Source of the DNA: Trichuris trichiura | Taxonomy: Eukaryota > Nematoda > Enoplea > Trichinellida > Trichuridae | Assembly (NCBI GenBank): GCA_037903355.1 | Contig: JBAJFE010000060.1 | Location: 1,364,001 to 1,428,000, forward strand | Direction of reading: 5' to 3' | Length of the DNA stretch: 64,000 nt | Part shown: piece by piece, positions 10,271 to 24,300 of the stretch | Layout: every line of letters begins with the position of its first letter | Position numbering within the stretch: the first letter of the stretch is position 1 | Position numbers and translations under genes: made by a program | The notes under the pieces: model-generated | Databases searched by the model: none | The model's input: the letters and a program-made list of their open reading frames with translations, nothing else | What the model was told of the DNA's origin: nothing

Positions 10271-12527
10271 CCAAGACAAGTGAACCATCGGTTTCGCAAC
10301 TTCCATTAAGGGACGAGCTTCTTTGACTTGACTGCCGGTGAACATTCCTTCAAGTATTTATTCAACTTTTCGGTGGCTCATTGGTTAGCGCTACTCAACG
10401 AAACGTGAATTAAACAATCTTTAAGAAATGATGCTCTCTTAACGGTCGTCTTTGGTTGGTCCAGCAATGGACCTTTCCTTATAATTGGATGTTTGTTCTT
10501 TCTCGGACTTTCGGTGTTTATAGAAGCGAGTTTAACCGTTTTGCCAAAGTAGGTCCATACGAGCAAACACTTCTATTTCATACGAGATGGAAAACGAAAT
10601 GAGCCATTTGTTTTGCTTTCAGGAGTTACCGTACGGCCTCACTGCCTATTTGCCGGTTGGGATTCTTCCAGAACGAAAATAACTATTGAAAGCAGATATA
10701 CAAAAATTGGAAAATGCTCTCGTTGAATTTCCTAGTCGTACTGCTTCTGTATGGCAAGGTGCGTACTCTAAAGTATAAAACTGCATGTTTATACGTTTTA
10801 CGTTGTGCATTCTTTGTTGCTGTCTTAGCCAACGTATTATTATTATTAAGAATTGGTTTTCGTAAAGCGTTCTTAAAGATTAACTTGGTGCTACGTGGTG
10901 TCGTTACTTTTGTTATCAACGCAGTAGAACTTTGACTATTCGAATCATAGTAACGCGCAGTGATAATTCAGATAATCGGAATTTTTAAATTTTTTTATTC
11001 TTTCTTCTTTTTATTCTTTTCCAAGTAAGATCGCTACAATGAGACTTATTTTTAAAAATGTCTTCAGACGTTCTTTCAGTTTTCTTGTCTCTTAGGTGAT
11101 GAATTTCTTGAAATTAAAATGAATATAACTTTCGGGATAACTTTATCTCGTCATTAGTACTTGTAATTAACACTGATGGTATTTATTTATATGTTTAGCA
11201 CTGATGATAGTTTCTTCGCTTAAAGCGATTTTAAAAAGTAACAAATCCATTCTCTGATAATTGTTCGAAGCTATTTCTGTTTATCACATGTATGTAAGTG
11301 TAATTCAACTGTTCACTACCGACTGACACGTAAAACTCTCGCGTGGCATTAAGCGTAAATAAAAATTTTCTCCCTGCAGTTAGCGTCATGCAAAGTAGTA
11401 GCTTTTCTTCCTTTCAGCAATGGTTAGAAGGTATCCAAGTGTGCTAAGTCCTTTGGGACACCCAAAATGGTGTGAGCTGAAAGTCCTCAGTTAGGTCGCT
11501 TTGGTTTTTGCTTCAGCAATGCTCTTTGCTGCACAAAAGTTGGTATACCGACTTGGACGCACTCAGCTTTGCCCTTTTAAATGGAGGAGAGCTTACTCCG
11601 AAATGAATGTGCATTTCAGCAGGTATGGAAACCTTTTGGAATTGCTTTTATTCGGTAGGCAGAAAGTGTACTCTTTAGTCTTCAACGTATACTTTCTCAA
11701 AGTGATACTGAAAAAATTTTTCAACGGGCGTAACCGCTTAATAGAAATTGAATTCATATGATATACCGTTGTATGCTACTTAAGGCCATTCTTGATCCAC
11801 CAGAGTCGTAAACAACTTCATCGAAGCTCTTATGCTAGTGTGGAATCGGAAAAGTCGAAAATATTTTATGTATTCCTGCATAACAAACGTTCTTCTGTAA
11901 AGCTAACGTTGCTTAGCAGTTCATTTCAGCTTTTGATGCTAATTGAAAAGTGTATGAGACTACATTCAAGTAAGAGGACGGCTGAAACTTTGCGTATAAT
12001 AAATAGCTGAACCAATCATCTTAATGATGAATGCAAAGCCATCTTAGGAATAGAAAATGTCGTAACGCTTTATGAAGTGATCCCACGTTAATCCTTTTAG
12101 AGTTTTTAAATTCTATCTTACGCTATTTAGTTTGCAGCTATACAGGCACTTGGCGAAGAGTTTACTGATTGAGAACGTTTTCTTTCGGCATGTTTGCGTT
12201 GCGCTCCAATTGAATATTTACGCATCCGTAGCTTGGAATGATTTCCGATTGAGGCAAGTTGCCGTTTCTGTACATTTCTGGCTAAGAACAGGACGCGTAA
12301 GCAATTAGAAAAGCTGTAAATATCTCTTACTCAGAAAGTTTTTTTTGCTAAAGCTTTCCTGCAAGGAAGCATCTGTCTTCCGTTCAGTTTCCATAAATTA
12401 GCATATCCTGCAGCTTCTTGGGCACCTCAGAGCGGTACTTGGCACCATATGACATCCCCCATTAGCCGCCCACCAACGGCACAAAAATGGATCCATATCT
12501 TGACACCATGACATAGGCAAAGCTTAA
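10271..12527. other. Intergenic; one weak signal-peptide exon
   Basis: Mostly AT-rich. One possible start exon is 10714-10758 (MLSLNFLVVLLLYGK, then GTGCGT), in phase with an acceptor at about 11514 that opens a 29-codon stretch beginning QCSLLHKSWY and ending in TGA. Nothing confirms this pair. Other ORFs are short and hydrophobic without homology. Confidence 0.25.
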
Positions 12528-15370
12528 TTAATAGTATATTAAGGCATAGTCTAAATGACTTAACTGCAAACTTGTCAAAGTTGTACCGAACGCCGTGCTA
12601 CTGGCTGTTGATATTACAGCATCGGCGACGCATCTGATGCCTTCCCAAGTTTCTTTTCCGGTTGGTATGATTTGTGATTCGTCGAGCAAAAATCCCTGCG
12701 ATGAGTCTTTGTGAGGTCTCAGTTCTAGCAGGTACGAATACTTGATGCCTGCCTTAGCTTTTGCCCAGTCTTCCGATCCACCCGACGCGGGATCTGCGAG
12801 CGAACAATTTCTTTTCAACTATTCAGCAAAAGGAGAACATTTTCTTCTCTATTTACGCGAGGAATTTTGTAGGCAAAAAGTACGTTGGCAAAGAAGTATT
12901 TTGCATTAAAACTTATGTTAAATGAATGGGGAAAGAATATTTGGCCACTTACAAAGAAGGTCAGCTCCTGTTCCGACTTCGTATCTCGTATTGTATACGT
13001 TATACAGTGCTTGACTTGCTCTCAGGGCGACCGCTCTCTGAATTGAAAATCTGGTTAGCAGAGTAAGTTGCGCGACTATAGGTAGCTCCGCGCACCAACT
13101 GTCGGACATCCGATGAATAAGCCTGACGCCTATGGCCATAGGGATACATCCACATTTGTGAATAGGAATGCAAGGTAATAAACGAGACGAACTCTCCACT
13201 TCGGCTGGAGATGAATCGCCTAATGGCGTCCGTTTCTGGCTCGCTGAATGGCCCACTGCCGTGATATACTTCCTCGCAAGGATCATTGCTGCCGCCCACT
13301 TCACCCCAGTTGAAGTCGAAGTTTCTATTCTTAAATAAATGCAAAGCAAAATACGTTGAAAACCGGCCGTAGGAGGCTGAACACTCTCCGCAGTCTTTCT
13401 AAATTCAGCTTCTCACTGCAAGAGTATAAATTAGTATTTTGCTGTATATTTTCTACACGTTGCTTGTGAAGCATCCATATTCCATCGCACGCATCTCCGA
13501 CGCAATTAGAATTCAAAATAATGCGAACCGCTTAAGTTCGCTAAACTCATGTATAGCAGTAGCGTTAGTATTGAAACAGAGCCTACGACATTCCTCTTTA
13601 TGGAACTTTTCCGTTAGGTTTACACTTTATGCAAATGGATGATGAATAGTTGTTTTACCAGATCTACGCCAAGGCAGCAATGTTGTCCCATTTGCAGTGG
13701 CAAAATACACGAAGCCGCAGATCGATTCTTTCTCCATAAGCGTACCTGAAAAGCGTGTTTTCTATCTTGCTTCAATAGTTGCTTTTTGTTGCATCTATTC
13801 AAGACAGAAGTTTTACTTTTCAATGAAATTTTTTGTTCATTTTTCATTAATGGCTCCGTATTCAACTTTCTAACCGACAAGTCAAACGAAGGATAAAATA
13901 AACAATCTTAATGGACTCGTGCATTTCATTGGGAAAATTATGATACTTATTTCTGTGTTACTATTATTTTTGCTATAAGACGTAGAAAGAATCAGAGCTG
14001 AAATATACTTACCCTTGGATCGTTACTTGCCCTGCTGAATTCAAGCCCATCCGGGTTGACCACCGGAAGAATATACCATGTCAGCAGGTCTACGTAGGCT
14101 CGCACGGACGCATCACGATCGTAGTTTTCTAGCAGCTAAAATATTCAGTTTGTACCAAAGCCATCGCATAACGCTCATTTGCCTCTGTGATGATTATGAT
14201 GGCTGTACTAGGCGCGATCCACTCGCGAGCATGAATTCCAGCATCCAACCATATGGACGGCTTGGGATAATCGGACAGCCCAATCTGAAAAAACATGTTG
14301 TTCGACATAGCTTTGCAAATATCCTTCCTCCCCAATGTTCGAACAGAAATTTCAGTTCAACTTTCAGTCATTGTGAGCTGCAGCGAATTTGCCGCGTTGC
14401 GTGGTAGACCCTACGCTGCACTTTTTAAAAAGCACTGAAGATAATCCAGTGCAGGTCAAAACGCAGTCATAAACATCACGCAGCAACTTTGCGTATGGTT
14501 AAAAGTACGGAAGCTGTCGGTGCATGTAGTATGCCTACTCTTTTGTGCATGTGTCATTATAATCTTTTGCGCCGCTTCTTCTTTCTTTAAACTCTATTGT
14601 AACACTTAGGCTCTAACGTACCTGCAAAAGTTGGATGGGGCGCTTCTCGTGAGTGTAGCCTATAGTATGTATTTTCGCCAAATGTGGAAATGAAGTTTCA
14701 GCCCAATTCATAAAACCGGATATCTGAAAATCGCGCTAAATTTTATAGCCTATCAGGCATACGGGAAACTTACTTCATCATACGAATGATAAGTACCCAA
14801 ATTGAAATAATTGCCGCCTGCCTGCTCAAGGTAGTAGGCGCTACCAGGTTGACGTTTCTTTTTCCGCTTTGCTTGCCTCAATATCAACCTTAAAAAATTT
14901 GTTTTCTTGTTGCGGTTGCAATGGCGCCTAGTTTACTGTTCAACGTCCGGAATGACAATTGTGTAATTGATATTCTCATGCTTGAACTGTTGGGATAAGT
15001 TTTTCAAAGTCGCACCGTCAGTCATGAAGTCGCACGAGTCGTTCAAGTTGCCAGAAAAGCGCCAAAAGTCAACCTAAATTCTTAAGTTCTACAACAAAAG
15101 CACTACGTTGGTGAGGAGTGAATTTACTTGTTCAGCAAAGGCATGACTCATTAAGCCATAGAGATACTGCAGCTGAGATGACGACTTGGGGACTGCACGT
15201 ATCAACGTATAACGACTAGGCGTTAGAAAATGTTAAAACCTATTAGAATTATTATTTCAACCTGTTTATGCAAATTACCTGCTTTCCTCTTTTGCTGCAC
15301 GTGCACGATATGAAGTTGAGATGACGAAACCCAAAAGGACCAGATTTGCTATTGACCTATTTTTTGTCAT
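12528..15370 (-). CDS. M14A zinc metallocarboxypeptidase, complete zymogen
   Basis: Secreted zinc exopeptidase that removes C-terminal residues. Eleven exons: 15370-15279, 15215-15128, 15073-14937, 14888-14774, 14723-14622, 14284-14183, 14135-14013, 13745-13659, 13329-13096, 13037-12953, 12793-12528; all phases agree and give 476 aa. Residues 1-25 are a signal peptide (start MTKNRSIANLVLLGF). The propeptide follows (LQYLYGL, VDFW, IVIPD). A basic run RKKKR marks likely activation cleavage. The catalytic domain has zinc ligands His196 and Glu199 (IHAREW) and His336 (LHSYSQM), Arg261 (WRKNRS), Asn283-Arg284 (NRNFD), Tyr389 and catalytic Glu412 (LLELRP). The residue matching position 255 of bovine carboxypeptidase A is Glu396 (GGSEDW), which favours basic C-terminal substrates. 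The intron 14182-14136 is best read as GC-AG. No truncation or frameshift was seen. Confidence 0.93.
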
Positions 15371-18300
15371 AGGCGTTGTAGCATCGGAAAGCTGAAAGCA
15401 AAAGGTTCACTGATCTTGCGATTCGTTGCCAAAGCTTCAACCTTTAACTATAAATAATTTTTTGAAACAGTGCCCGTCTTTTTTTCCCTTTTTTATAGTT
15501 AAAAGTAGAAGTCTTGAGAATGATTATGCCTATTGAAAATTATCGCTTTCAGTATGAATGTAGGGCGCGGTGACTAAGTTTCATCTGTGCTGAAACTGGA
15601 ATGATCAATTGTTCACTCCATCGGCACGCTTCTGTTAAACAGGTGTGAACTGAGCCTACATGAATGGTTGGGTGTTGAACAACTGTATGCGTTGCGCTTC
15701 ACTGCTGACATATTGTTCAATATATCATTAGAAACAATTCGTTGAATAGTGTGGGCAGGTCAATTACCTTTAATTTTCATGTCCAAGTTTAGAGTTACGA
15801 CTACACTGCATAAAATGACGAAATTCCGTTGCACAACTTAGTTTTAGCTTTTCGTCCGATATTTTGTAACTGTGAATACTTAACGCAAGTTTTTCAAGAC
15901 TCTGAATGAATAAAACTTTGACTGCCCTCTTTTATTTGTTTTTTATATTCTTTTATATCATTGTTACGGAATTTTTTTTGCGAAACTACCGGCTTCTAGG
16001 AAAGCTTGTACCATTCGCGCTACTCGTACGTTGCTCAATTCTTTAAGCGTTTTATTATAAACCAACTTTGGGCGAAACTTTCAGGATACACCTAAATTTT
16101 TTTCCAATACAGGGCTAGACCTACCAGGATATTTTTAATCGCTTTGGGGACACACCTAGCTCTACATTCGACCGCCGACGAGGATAGGTGTGCCATTCAA
16201 GCCTTTTCTGATTGGATTTATAATATGACGTTTTTTTCACTTAAAATTTTTCTTAAAACACGAAGACGTTTTTAAATTCTCTAAGCTGCCTCCATTTCGC
16301 ATTGTATTAATAGAAAGATACATGATGCAAGTATTTTTATGTTATATGCGGTTTTTAACCAGTTAGCTTTATGTGAATAGATGATACGTTTATTTTTATT
16401 TGGCTTATCGTTCTTCTATTAAATAATACTATTTGTTTAAGAAAGAATCTGCGTGAACAATGTCCGTCCATTAGTAATAGATCTCTAAAAAATTCATCGA
16501 AGGATTTATATTCTTTCTATTTTGAATAACAGTATATAATGCGCCCGTTAATCAGTCGGTATATAGCATGCCTGTTTGCCAACAACTTTATGCCTCCCGC
16601 TTGGCCTGTCATGATCGTTTCAGCACAACGTCTAACTCAGCTGTTTGAATGCTAGCAGCTTCGACTTCATGTTTATTCTACTAATCCAGTTATTGGGCAT
16701 CTGATTTTTGCTTTCAATTCTGTATAAAGCTGACGACCAGTGAAAGTTCACCTCACTCTCCTCCTGCTTGTGTCAGCTGTTTATCTTTCCCACCTTCTGT
16801 GACACCCATCCCTTGAATCGCACTCTTTTTTAACTTCTACAAAGTCTTGCTGTTTTTTCTTTGTTGCCCCCTCACACTGCTGACCTCATCTTCTACGTGA
16901 ACTGAGTTCGAAGAAAGGAGTGCCCTCATAATACTCTTAATTCATCTGTGTTGTACTCTTTTTGTCCACATGTTGTTACGATTATTTTTACCCATGCGGC
17001 TACTTGAAATGTTTGCAAACCGTCAGTTACATATACTCACAGAAGGCGATTTCTGGCAGCTGCGCGTTGCTGCATTATTAATGCAATTTAACGCTAGAAA
17101 ATGTGAGCTAATTTTCGTAACGCTTCATTGACCAAAAATTAATGCGTCAGTTCATAGCCCTAACTTGGACGTATCAACAAAAGAGGTACTGTACTGGGGT
17201 AACCTTGAAATAATGCTCTAATGCATTATGCAACTAAATGCCTACGATTTTGGGCTATTATTTCCCTGTTTCCTTCATCAAGAGAAACGCCGCATCCTAA
17301 CCAGTCACGCCAAAAAGTCATCGTACTATTCGGTAAGCCTATGGGGGATATCCGGGGCAATCCCGCGCGTTCCCCTTAACGCTGAGTAAACTCTACGTTT
17401 AACCAACAAGATAAGTCATTAGCACTTTTTTAAATATTAACTATCTAAGTCAGTATTTACTTTTTCACATATTCATAGCTGAAATGCGTCACGGTTTCTT
17501 GAGTGAGTTATTTTTCTTCAAGAATCAGATATGCTCAAGAAGAATTATATACACCTCGGTGATAGCTAGTGTTTGGCTGTTAATATTAGGTATACTAAAG
17601 GTATTACAGTATATACTGCGAGTATAGTGATGTAAATTAAGAATTTACTTTAATTTTTAAACATAGACTTGAAAAAATGTCCTTAAATGGGAAATTGCAG
17701 CAGAAGACTTTGTGCTTACCGTGAAACTAAGCAGTTGACGTGAAGAATATTTCGAGATTGTCAGATTTGTGGTGCCATTGAAGACAGCGGTAAACTGGCT
17801 CGAGGAACCGTTTTATTGTTGTGCGCTGATGGCCACCGACTGGACGGGAGCCTGCCGATTGTGGCGCTGTACCGCATTGTCTGGATGCGAGCCAACAAAA
17901 GTTGAACAAACTGAATTTTCTGTGCATTACGGAACGCTGAGCAAACAAACTGACCACGATCAGCACGAACAGGTAGAAGTGGTCATGATATTTTCGGCAA
18001 CCTGTTTTCTGAATGAAATTTAGTGGCACTAGAATAACTGCAAATAAAACGTCAAGCAGTTTGTAAGGGAAACAAACCGGCATATGCCTATTAATGGAGT
18101 GGTCAAAGTAATCCGTGATTTAAGAATTCAAACTGCAAACACGCAAGTTGGCGGGAAACAATCGTAGACGCATGCTCAGTTTTTTCAACAACCTTCCAGC
18201 GAGCCTTTTTACCATCTATGGGAAAATAAACTTCGTTTTATGGCTGCTCTGTTTAATTGAAATAGCACAACCCTCCATGAGGACCTTAAAGCACGTCTAA

Positions 18301-21300
18301 TGAGTCTATATAGGCTAAAGTAATTCACAAACTTACTGGCTCACGTTAGAAGCATTGTTATTAAGAATTTTAATACAAAGGAATATGGTTTATCTGAATA
18401 AGGCTTTCCATCATATTAAACGCACAATAGCCTTGTACTTGTCGAATGTTAATAAAGATTTTAAAAAACGTCATTTTTTGGCAACAAAATTTCGAATTTA
18501 AATCCAGAGATTTATGTTCAGATAATTGTTTACCCGAATAGTCCAGTACTTGGATAATAAACAAAATTTTTAAATTTAGGCGGTGCCGCAGTTTTAAATC
18601 CTTTTATTGGAATGCCTCTGCCCTCAGAATACGCGTAGGATACATGAGGAGACGTCAGTTTTTGTTATATTGAGCTTTGCACAAGTTTACGGGGATTACG
18701 AAATTCCGAAAGTTTAAAGCAGAAGTTGCAGCAACATTGGCCAGCGAGTAATATTTTTCATTAACATTTCGCATCTGCTGAAGGCAGCGAAAATTATTAA
18801 TATATTGAATGTACAATACTATTGCAACTTATTTTAGCTATCCTCTTTGGACTTTAAAAGCCATGCAAACATACGAAAAGATATTACTGCTTATAAACGC
18901 TTATTTCTTTGCTCTACGGAGTATTTTGGACTACCTTTTGGACCTCAGACAGGAAGTTAAGTTCGTAGAATTACTCTTCTTCAAAATTTAAGCTTTTATT
19001 GCTTATGGCGGGATGACCATGCGCTTACGCCTAGGCTTAGGCTTTGTTCAAGAATAATGACTACAAACGGACGCATTTAATTTCGCAGCTCCAAAATTCT
19101 TTAAAATGCGGTTCTGTTTTATTTAAAATTAAGTAGCAAAATTTCACGGGTACTTTGGTTTACTAATCCACCGAAAGGGTTGGTAAAGTTTTTAAAGCAG
19201 TGAAAGCTTGTAAGTTATTGTATTTATTTTAATTGGAACGTTTGTAGTACGAAATTCGTCTTCTCAAAGTACCTTTATGACTGGGCAAAATTTTGCTGGC
19301 ATAACTAACCTAAAATGTTGACGTAATATTAAAATATTCATAGTTGTGCACTAGTTAACTATAATAATCTAAAGAAAGAGAGAATAGAATAAAAGGGAAA
19401 ACAGAATTTCATATTAGGAAAGGAAATGTACTTTTTCGCTTTTATCAGTACTTTATGTTGGAACTGATAGTGTATGGCATTTTTATTTTTGTGTTGACGC
19501 TAAACATTTGAGCTTAGGTTGTACTTTAATGTTACTAATGAATGCAGATGAGGGTGACAAGAATTTATTAATGAACCAACTGTGTAACGCCTCCGGCAAG
19601 TGAGCTGAGCCAGATGTCTAAGCCTGGCGATGCTATTAGCTTATTACACATATTGGGTACCTTTCACTTTGTTCCAATCACACGTGGTACGCAGACGTTA
19701 GGTTGCCGTTTCTGTCATATGATTACTTAAGCACTCAATTTGCCGATGGTGACAAGCAGCAGAGACACTGGGGATGCAACGGCTTCATATGACTAGCTTT
19801 GTTGCCGAACTAATTCACATTTTCTTGTTCGCTACTCTTTCTTCTCTTGGCATAATGGAGAGCACGTAATTTGTCATCCAATTGTTGAAGCTTTGACAGC
19901 GTTTCGCTGACTCAGCTTGGCAGACTCATTTAGCAATCACTCCGTCAAAATAATGACCATTTCTTTGCAGTTATACTTTACTCTTTTTAATGATTTGTCG
20001 GCTAAATGCCCATTTCTCCATCGTAACTCTGAGTCAACTCGGAAGGCCTTTTTTGGAAATAGAAGCCAGATTGTTCACCGATTGCAAATACTATGCTTGC
20101 GCTTTTGATTATTTGAAAAAAGGGTGTTTTTGTACGCTCTAATCCTTCGTCTTCTCTTCAGTTCTAACACGTTTTATTGTACCGTTACGTACTTGTTTCA
20201 GCACATAAGGAAACGTCTCCTTTCCCATACGTACTCTACTGTCTTCGAAGCTTTATTGAAAGAAAGTAATGACGGTACTTACGCTTATACTATGTTATTT
20301 TGAGCATAAATTCAACTTAGATCAACAATTGTTTTTCAGTGGTCTTTACTCGTTGCATTTACCTTTTTACTCAATGTACAAACAGTCGTAGCGCATTATT
20401 ATTATTATTATTAATGTTGGTACTACTTTAGCTGCCACTTTTGTTTGTATGTTTCTTATGTGACTTCTATGGCTGTACGCTTAAATTTAAATAATTAATT
20501 CCTAAAGCCTACCAGTATCCGCACCGAATCCTTAGCCTTCTTCAGACCATTTTCTAATTCTCATCGTCCCGTAAACGTTGGATGCATGAAGCTATCTTCC
20601 ATCGATTTGAAACGCATGCTAGGCTAAGAATTAGCTAATTTTTTTATTTCTGAATCCCGCCACTATGACCCCTGTGTGCTATTTAGAGCTTCGCATGCCT
20701 ATTCAGTAGTGTTTTGAGATTTTGGTCATTGAGCAAGTTACAATATCCATTCAAATGTGCATATGAAAATGTATCACTTGGTATACCGCAAGTATTTCGT
20801 GTTGTTGGCTATTTTCTGGCAACTACCTTTTTAATTAAGATACGTCAACCGTTATCCTGAATGCTCAGGGTCAAACTGGCTTCCGATTTTGGAATATACC
20901 TATATTCCAAAATGCATTACGCTTATATCAGGGCTGGGATTTAACAGTTAACATGAAGTTCATTTAACACACCCTGCAAAAATGCAAGCATAAGTCAGCA
21001 GTACTTTAAGAGTACAGCTATTTTAGTTGGAAATGAGTTCTCTGGGAATGTGGATGCCTTTGGTGAACATTTTTTTAAAAAATACATCTCTCGGGGTCCT
21101 TTGGCTCATAACCAAAAAATTACCGTTGAATTTTTCTTTGATTATATACGCTTTCCGGTAAAGCCATGTTAAGTCTGCTTTTATCATTAAGAAATTTCGG
21201 GATTCAGCAAATATCTTGTCACCAGCTTCTGCAGTTCCTATATGGGCGTCGAGTTCCTCATCGTTGAATGTATTATTCCCAGTCTTAGTTATTTTCCATT

Positions 21301-24300
21301 AGGATTCCGATGTGATGACGCGCAAAAAACATTTGTGACGTTATACAGATGCTCAAAGACGTTCTGGATTTGGGATAAGGGATTACGTGCCGTATTACTT
21401 TTTCTTTCCCATTCATTGGTGCACCTTTTTTCCGCTTGAAATCAAGCAATGAAACTTTCAGCGTTTCTCTTCAAAGAGTTATGAGAATAGCATTTGCGCA
21501 TCTTGCCTTTTTTCATTTTGCAACAAAAAAAAAGCCAGCAAACTAAAACTCCACCAGAATGCGCCCTGCTTTCACCATTATTTGCGTCTTTGACATTTGC
21601 CTTGCAGTACATCACTTCTGAAGCGTTTTGCCTCACTTCTTTGGCATTACAACCGATCAACGGAATGTTCAGTTTTTCGCAGTCTCCTCTGCTTCAACTC
21701 AAATAATCAATATTAGTGAGCTCTCTGTCGCAGCATTAAAAAGTAGGCATGCCTCACGAGTTGTAGATAGCTAAACGGAATAGACATTTGCAGTACAGTC
21801 AACAGGGTGCAGAATTTGACGCTGATTTAATTGCCGAAATATTTTGATCCAGTAACTTCGTTGCCATGTAAAGGCTGCTGCCCAAATCGAACTTAACATT
21901 TACGGTAGTAGTGCTTGTACCGTAATTTTTGCTGTAACGGATGGCTGATTGTTTCACCCTTATGGTCCTTATTGAATCAGGCTGAATGGCTATCTGTCGC
22001 AGCTAACCATTACGGTCGATGTGAACATCTGTGTGGTCTCCGTTGAAGTTCAAACTTGTCTTATGCCTAGAAAGCAATTCCATTAAGTTGTCCTGTTCAT
22101 TTAGATCAGTTGGAATTCATTTGACATCACCGTCCAGGCGAGTAAATTGAAGTTGACATTTACTTGGCAGCGCTCTCATTCGACCATGCTGTAGGTAAAG
22201 AAGGAGTACTTTTAAGGCGTTTGAAAACCGTAGGCAGTTCATTCAAGCCGTTGGTGATAAGCGGCAACATGTCGATAGGCGGAGCAGATAATCTTGTACC
22301 TCCATTGAGATGTCATTTGAGGATGATAAGATCGACGCAGAGGTCAGCAGCATCTGTTCTCCCAATCGAGGCCAACGCGACAACAAACGCTATGAAGGGT
22401 TGCCATTGTTCGATCAAATGATCACCAGTGGAAAACTGGTCAACCCTTTCTTCAACCATACGGTGTTAATCCTTGCTTGTTTCAGCAACACTTACAAAGA
22501 CGTGGGGTGAACAGCAGCTGCATGCTGTCATATTCCAAAAAAAACTGAGGTTCATCTCCTGAGCTGAACAGCCAGAATTGAAAACTCAGTTTAAGGTTCC
22601 CAAAGTCCAGAACTTCGCCCGCGTAGGTCTAATTGCTTCATGGCCCGTTAGAGACAGAGATAAAAAAGACTGCCCAAAGTTTCTGCCGCTACTGCCGATC
22701 GCGATGACAGAGGTCATGGGAAAGCACCTTCGTGAGGAATTACCTTTGTTCTGCTATTTCACATTCTATCTGCAGAATTTATCATGTCTTTTTCTTCGTC
22801 TCTTAAAATGACCCTATCTAAGAGGTCAGACCAGTGGATAGTAGAAAACTTACTTCGCTACAAAACCCATGTGGACAACATGCAGCCTATTGCTACTCTT
22901 TAAGCTGTAAAGTTAGCCTGAAGGGGTCAGTATCTTGGAATAGTCGTACGATCTCTCAGAATCGACATATTGCCGCGGAATGGCAAAAGGAGAAGCACGG
23001 GCAATCGATGTACATTAAACGTGCTCGCTTTTGCAACTTCCGTCGCTGACTCGTCACTTTGAAATTTTCTCCGAAACTACTTTTTAAAAAACGTTGAAGT
23101 TTTATTAAAATTATCGCAACATTTTGCCAAACTTTTCATTTATTATAATTTGCATAAATCGCCTGTTTCAGAAGAAGACTTACGAGCAGTTATAAGTGCT
23201 TTTAAGTTCGCTGCTTCTGCAGAGGCTATCATTATACCTTGTACGCTAATAGCCAGTTTTATCATAATATTTTATTGATCCTTGAGCGCTGGCTATGTAG
23301 AAGTTTCAACTAGGTGTGTCTTAGAGCGGGCGCATAGTTTTCCCTTTTAACAGTTTAATGAAAAAATTATGAAGCGATTGTAACTCAAAAAATGTGAATA
23401 CCGAAACTGCAACTTCTGTCAAGATTTTTCAATTATTCTTATTTGTGTTGTGTATTAGCATAAGGTGGACTTGTGGGGACTTCAACAAATTTCAGCTAGT
23501 CTATACCTTGGCCCGCCTTAACCCTTATTACGGTTATTAATAATGGAGAGCACAAAGGTTAGATTTTTTGTCAAAAACGTTAGGCTATTAAGCACATGTT
23601 GGAATTAGCGGTAGCAAGCTAGGCTAGGCTAAAGATATTTTTTTCGTTTAGTAAAGGCATTGTGTTTGTTTTTACAACGCTGAACTCTCTGGTCTCACTG
23701 CTGTTACTATTATGCAAATGGAAGAAATTATTAGCGTTTTGCCTCACGCGGTAAATTGCCTCTCTAGCGGCATAGCAGCAAAAAAGTTACGAGTTGATGC
23801 TCCCATTCCTAAAGGCAATATATGGAGGAAGAAATGTCGTCCGAAAGTATGAATACTTCAGCACTTTTTCACATGGTTGAAAATGGGTATACTGTCACCA
23901 TGCTCAGTAACGTAGATATGCTAACTTCATACTCATTCCTGTCTGTTGCCTATTTGGGCGGGGCAAACATGCGGATTAGCTGAATTTACTCTTGTTGCCA
24001 CTCCGTCTGTCTAGGCTAAACCCATGGAAGCATTGTCGCTTAATCACTCATGCAAAATGAACGATCCCTTAGAGTAGGCTCGTTTCCATGTCATTGATCC
24101 GTTTAAACGGCTCGCTTCAATGATGCAGGGTAGCCATTTGCGGTAAATGTCTCTGGAAATTTCACTCAAGCGAGCGAACAGTAAATATTATCCGCTCTAG
24201 CAGAATAAACATGAATGTGCTATTGGATTTCTGTCCAACTAAATCATCCGAATTGGTAACAGCTGTCATTCGTTGCGCGGTTCTTTCAACTCTTTTGTGC

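Noticed and set aside
13000..13349. Two overlapping minus-strand frames that look like a frameshift in the carboxypeptidase
   Set aside because: They are resolved by a 58-bp GT-AG intron (13095-13038) with matching phase; no frameshift is needed.
17727..18083. 118-aa minus-strand ORF with a leader-like part and a CGTAP...RPVGG motif
   Set aside because: The motif recalls the start of S1 proteases and the end recalls a Kunitz fold, but catalytic exons are missing and Cys spacing does not fit either family.
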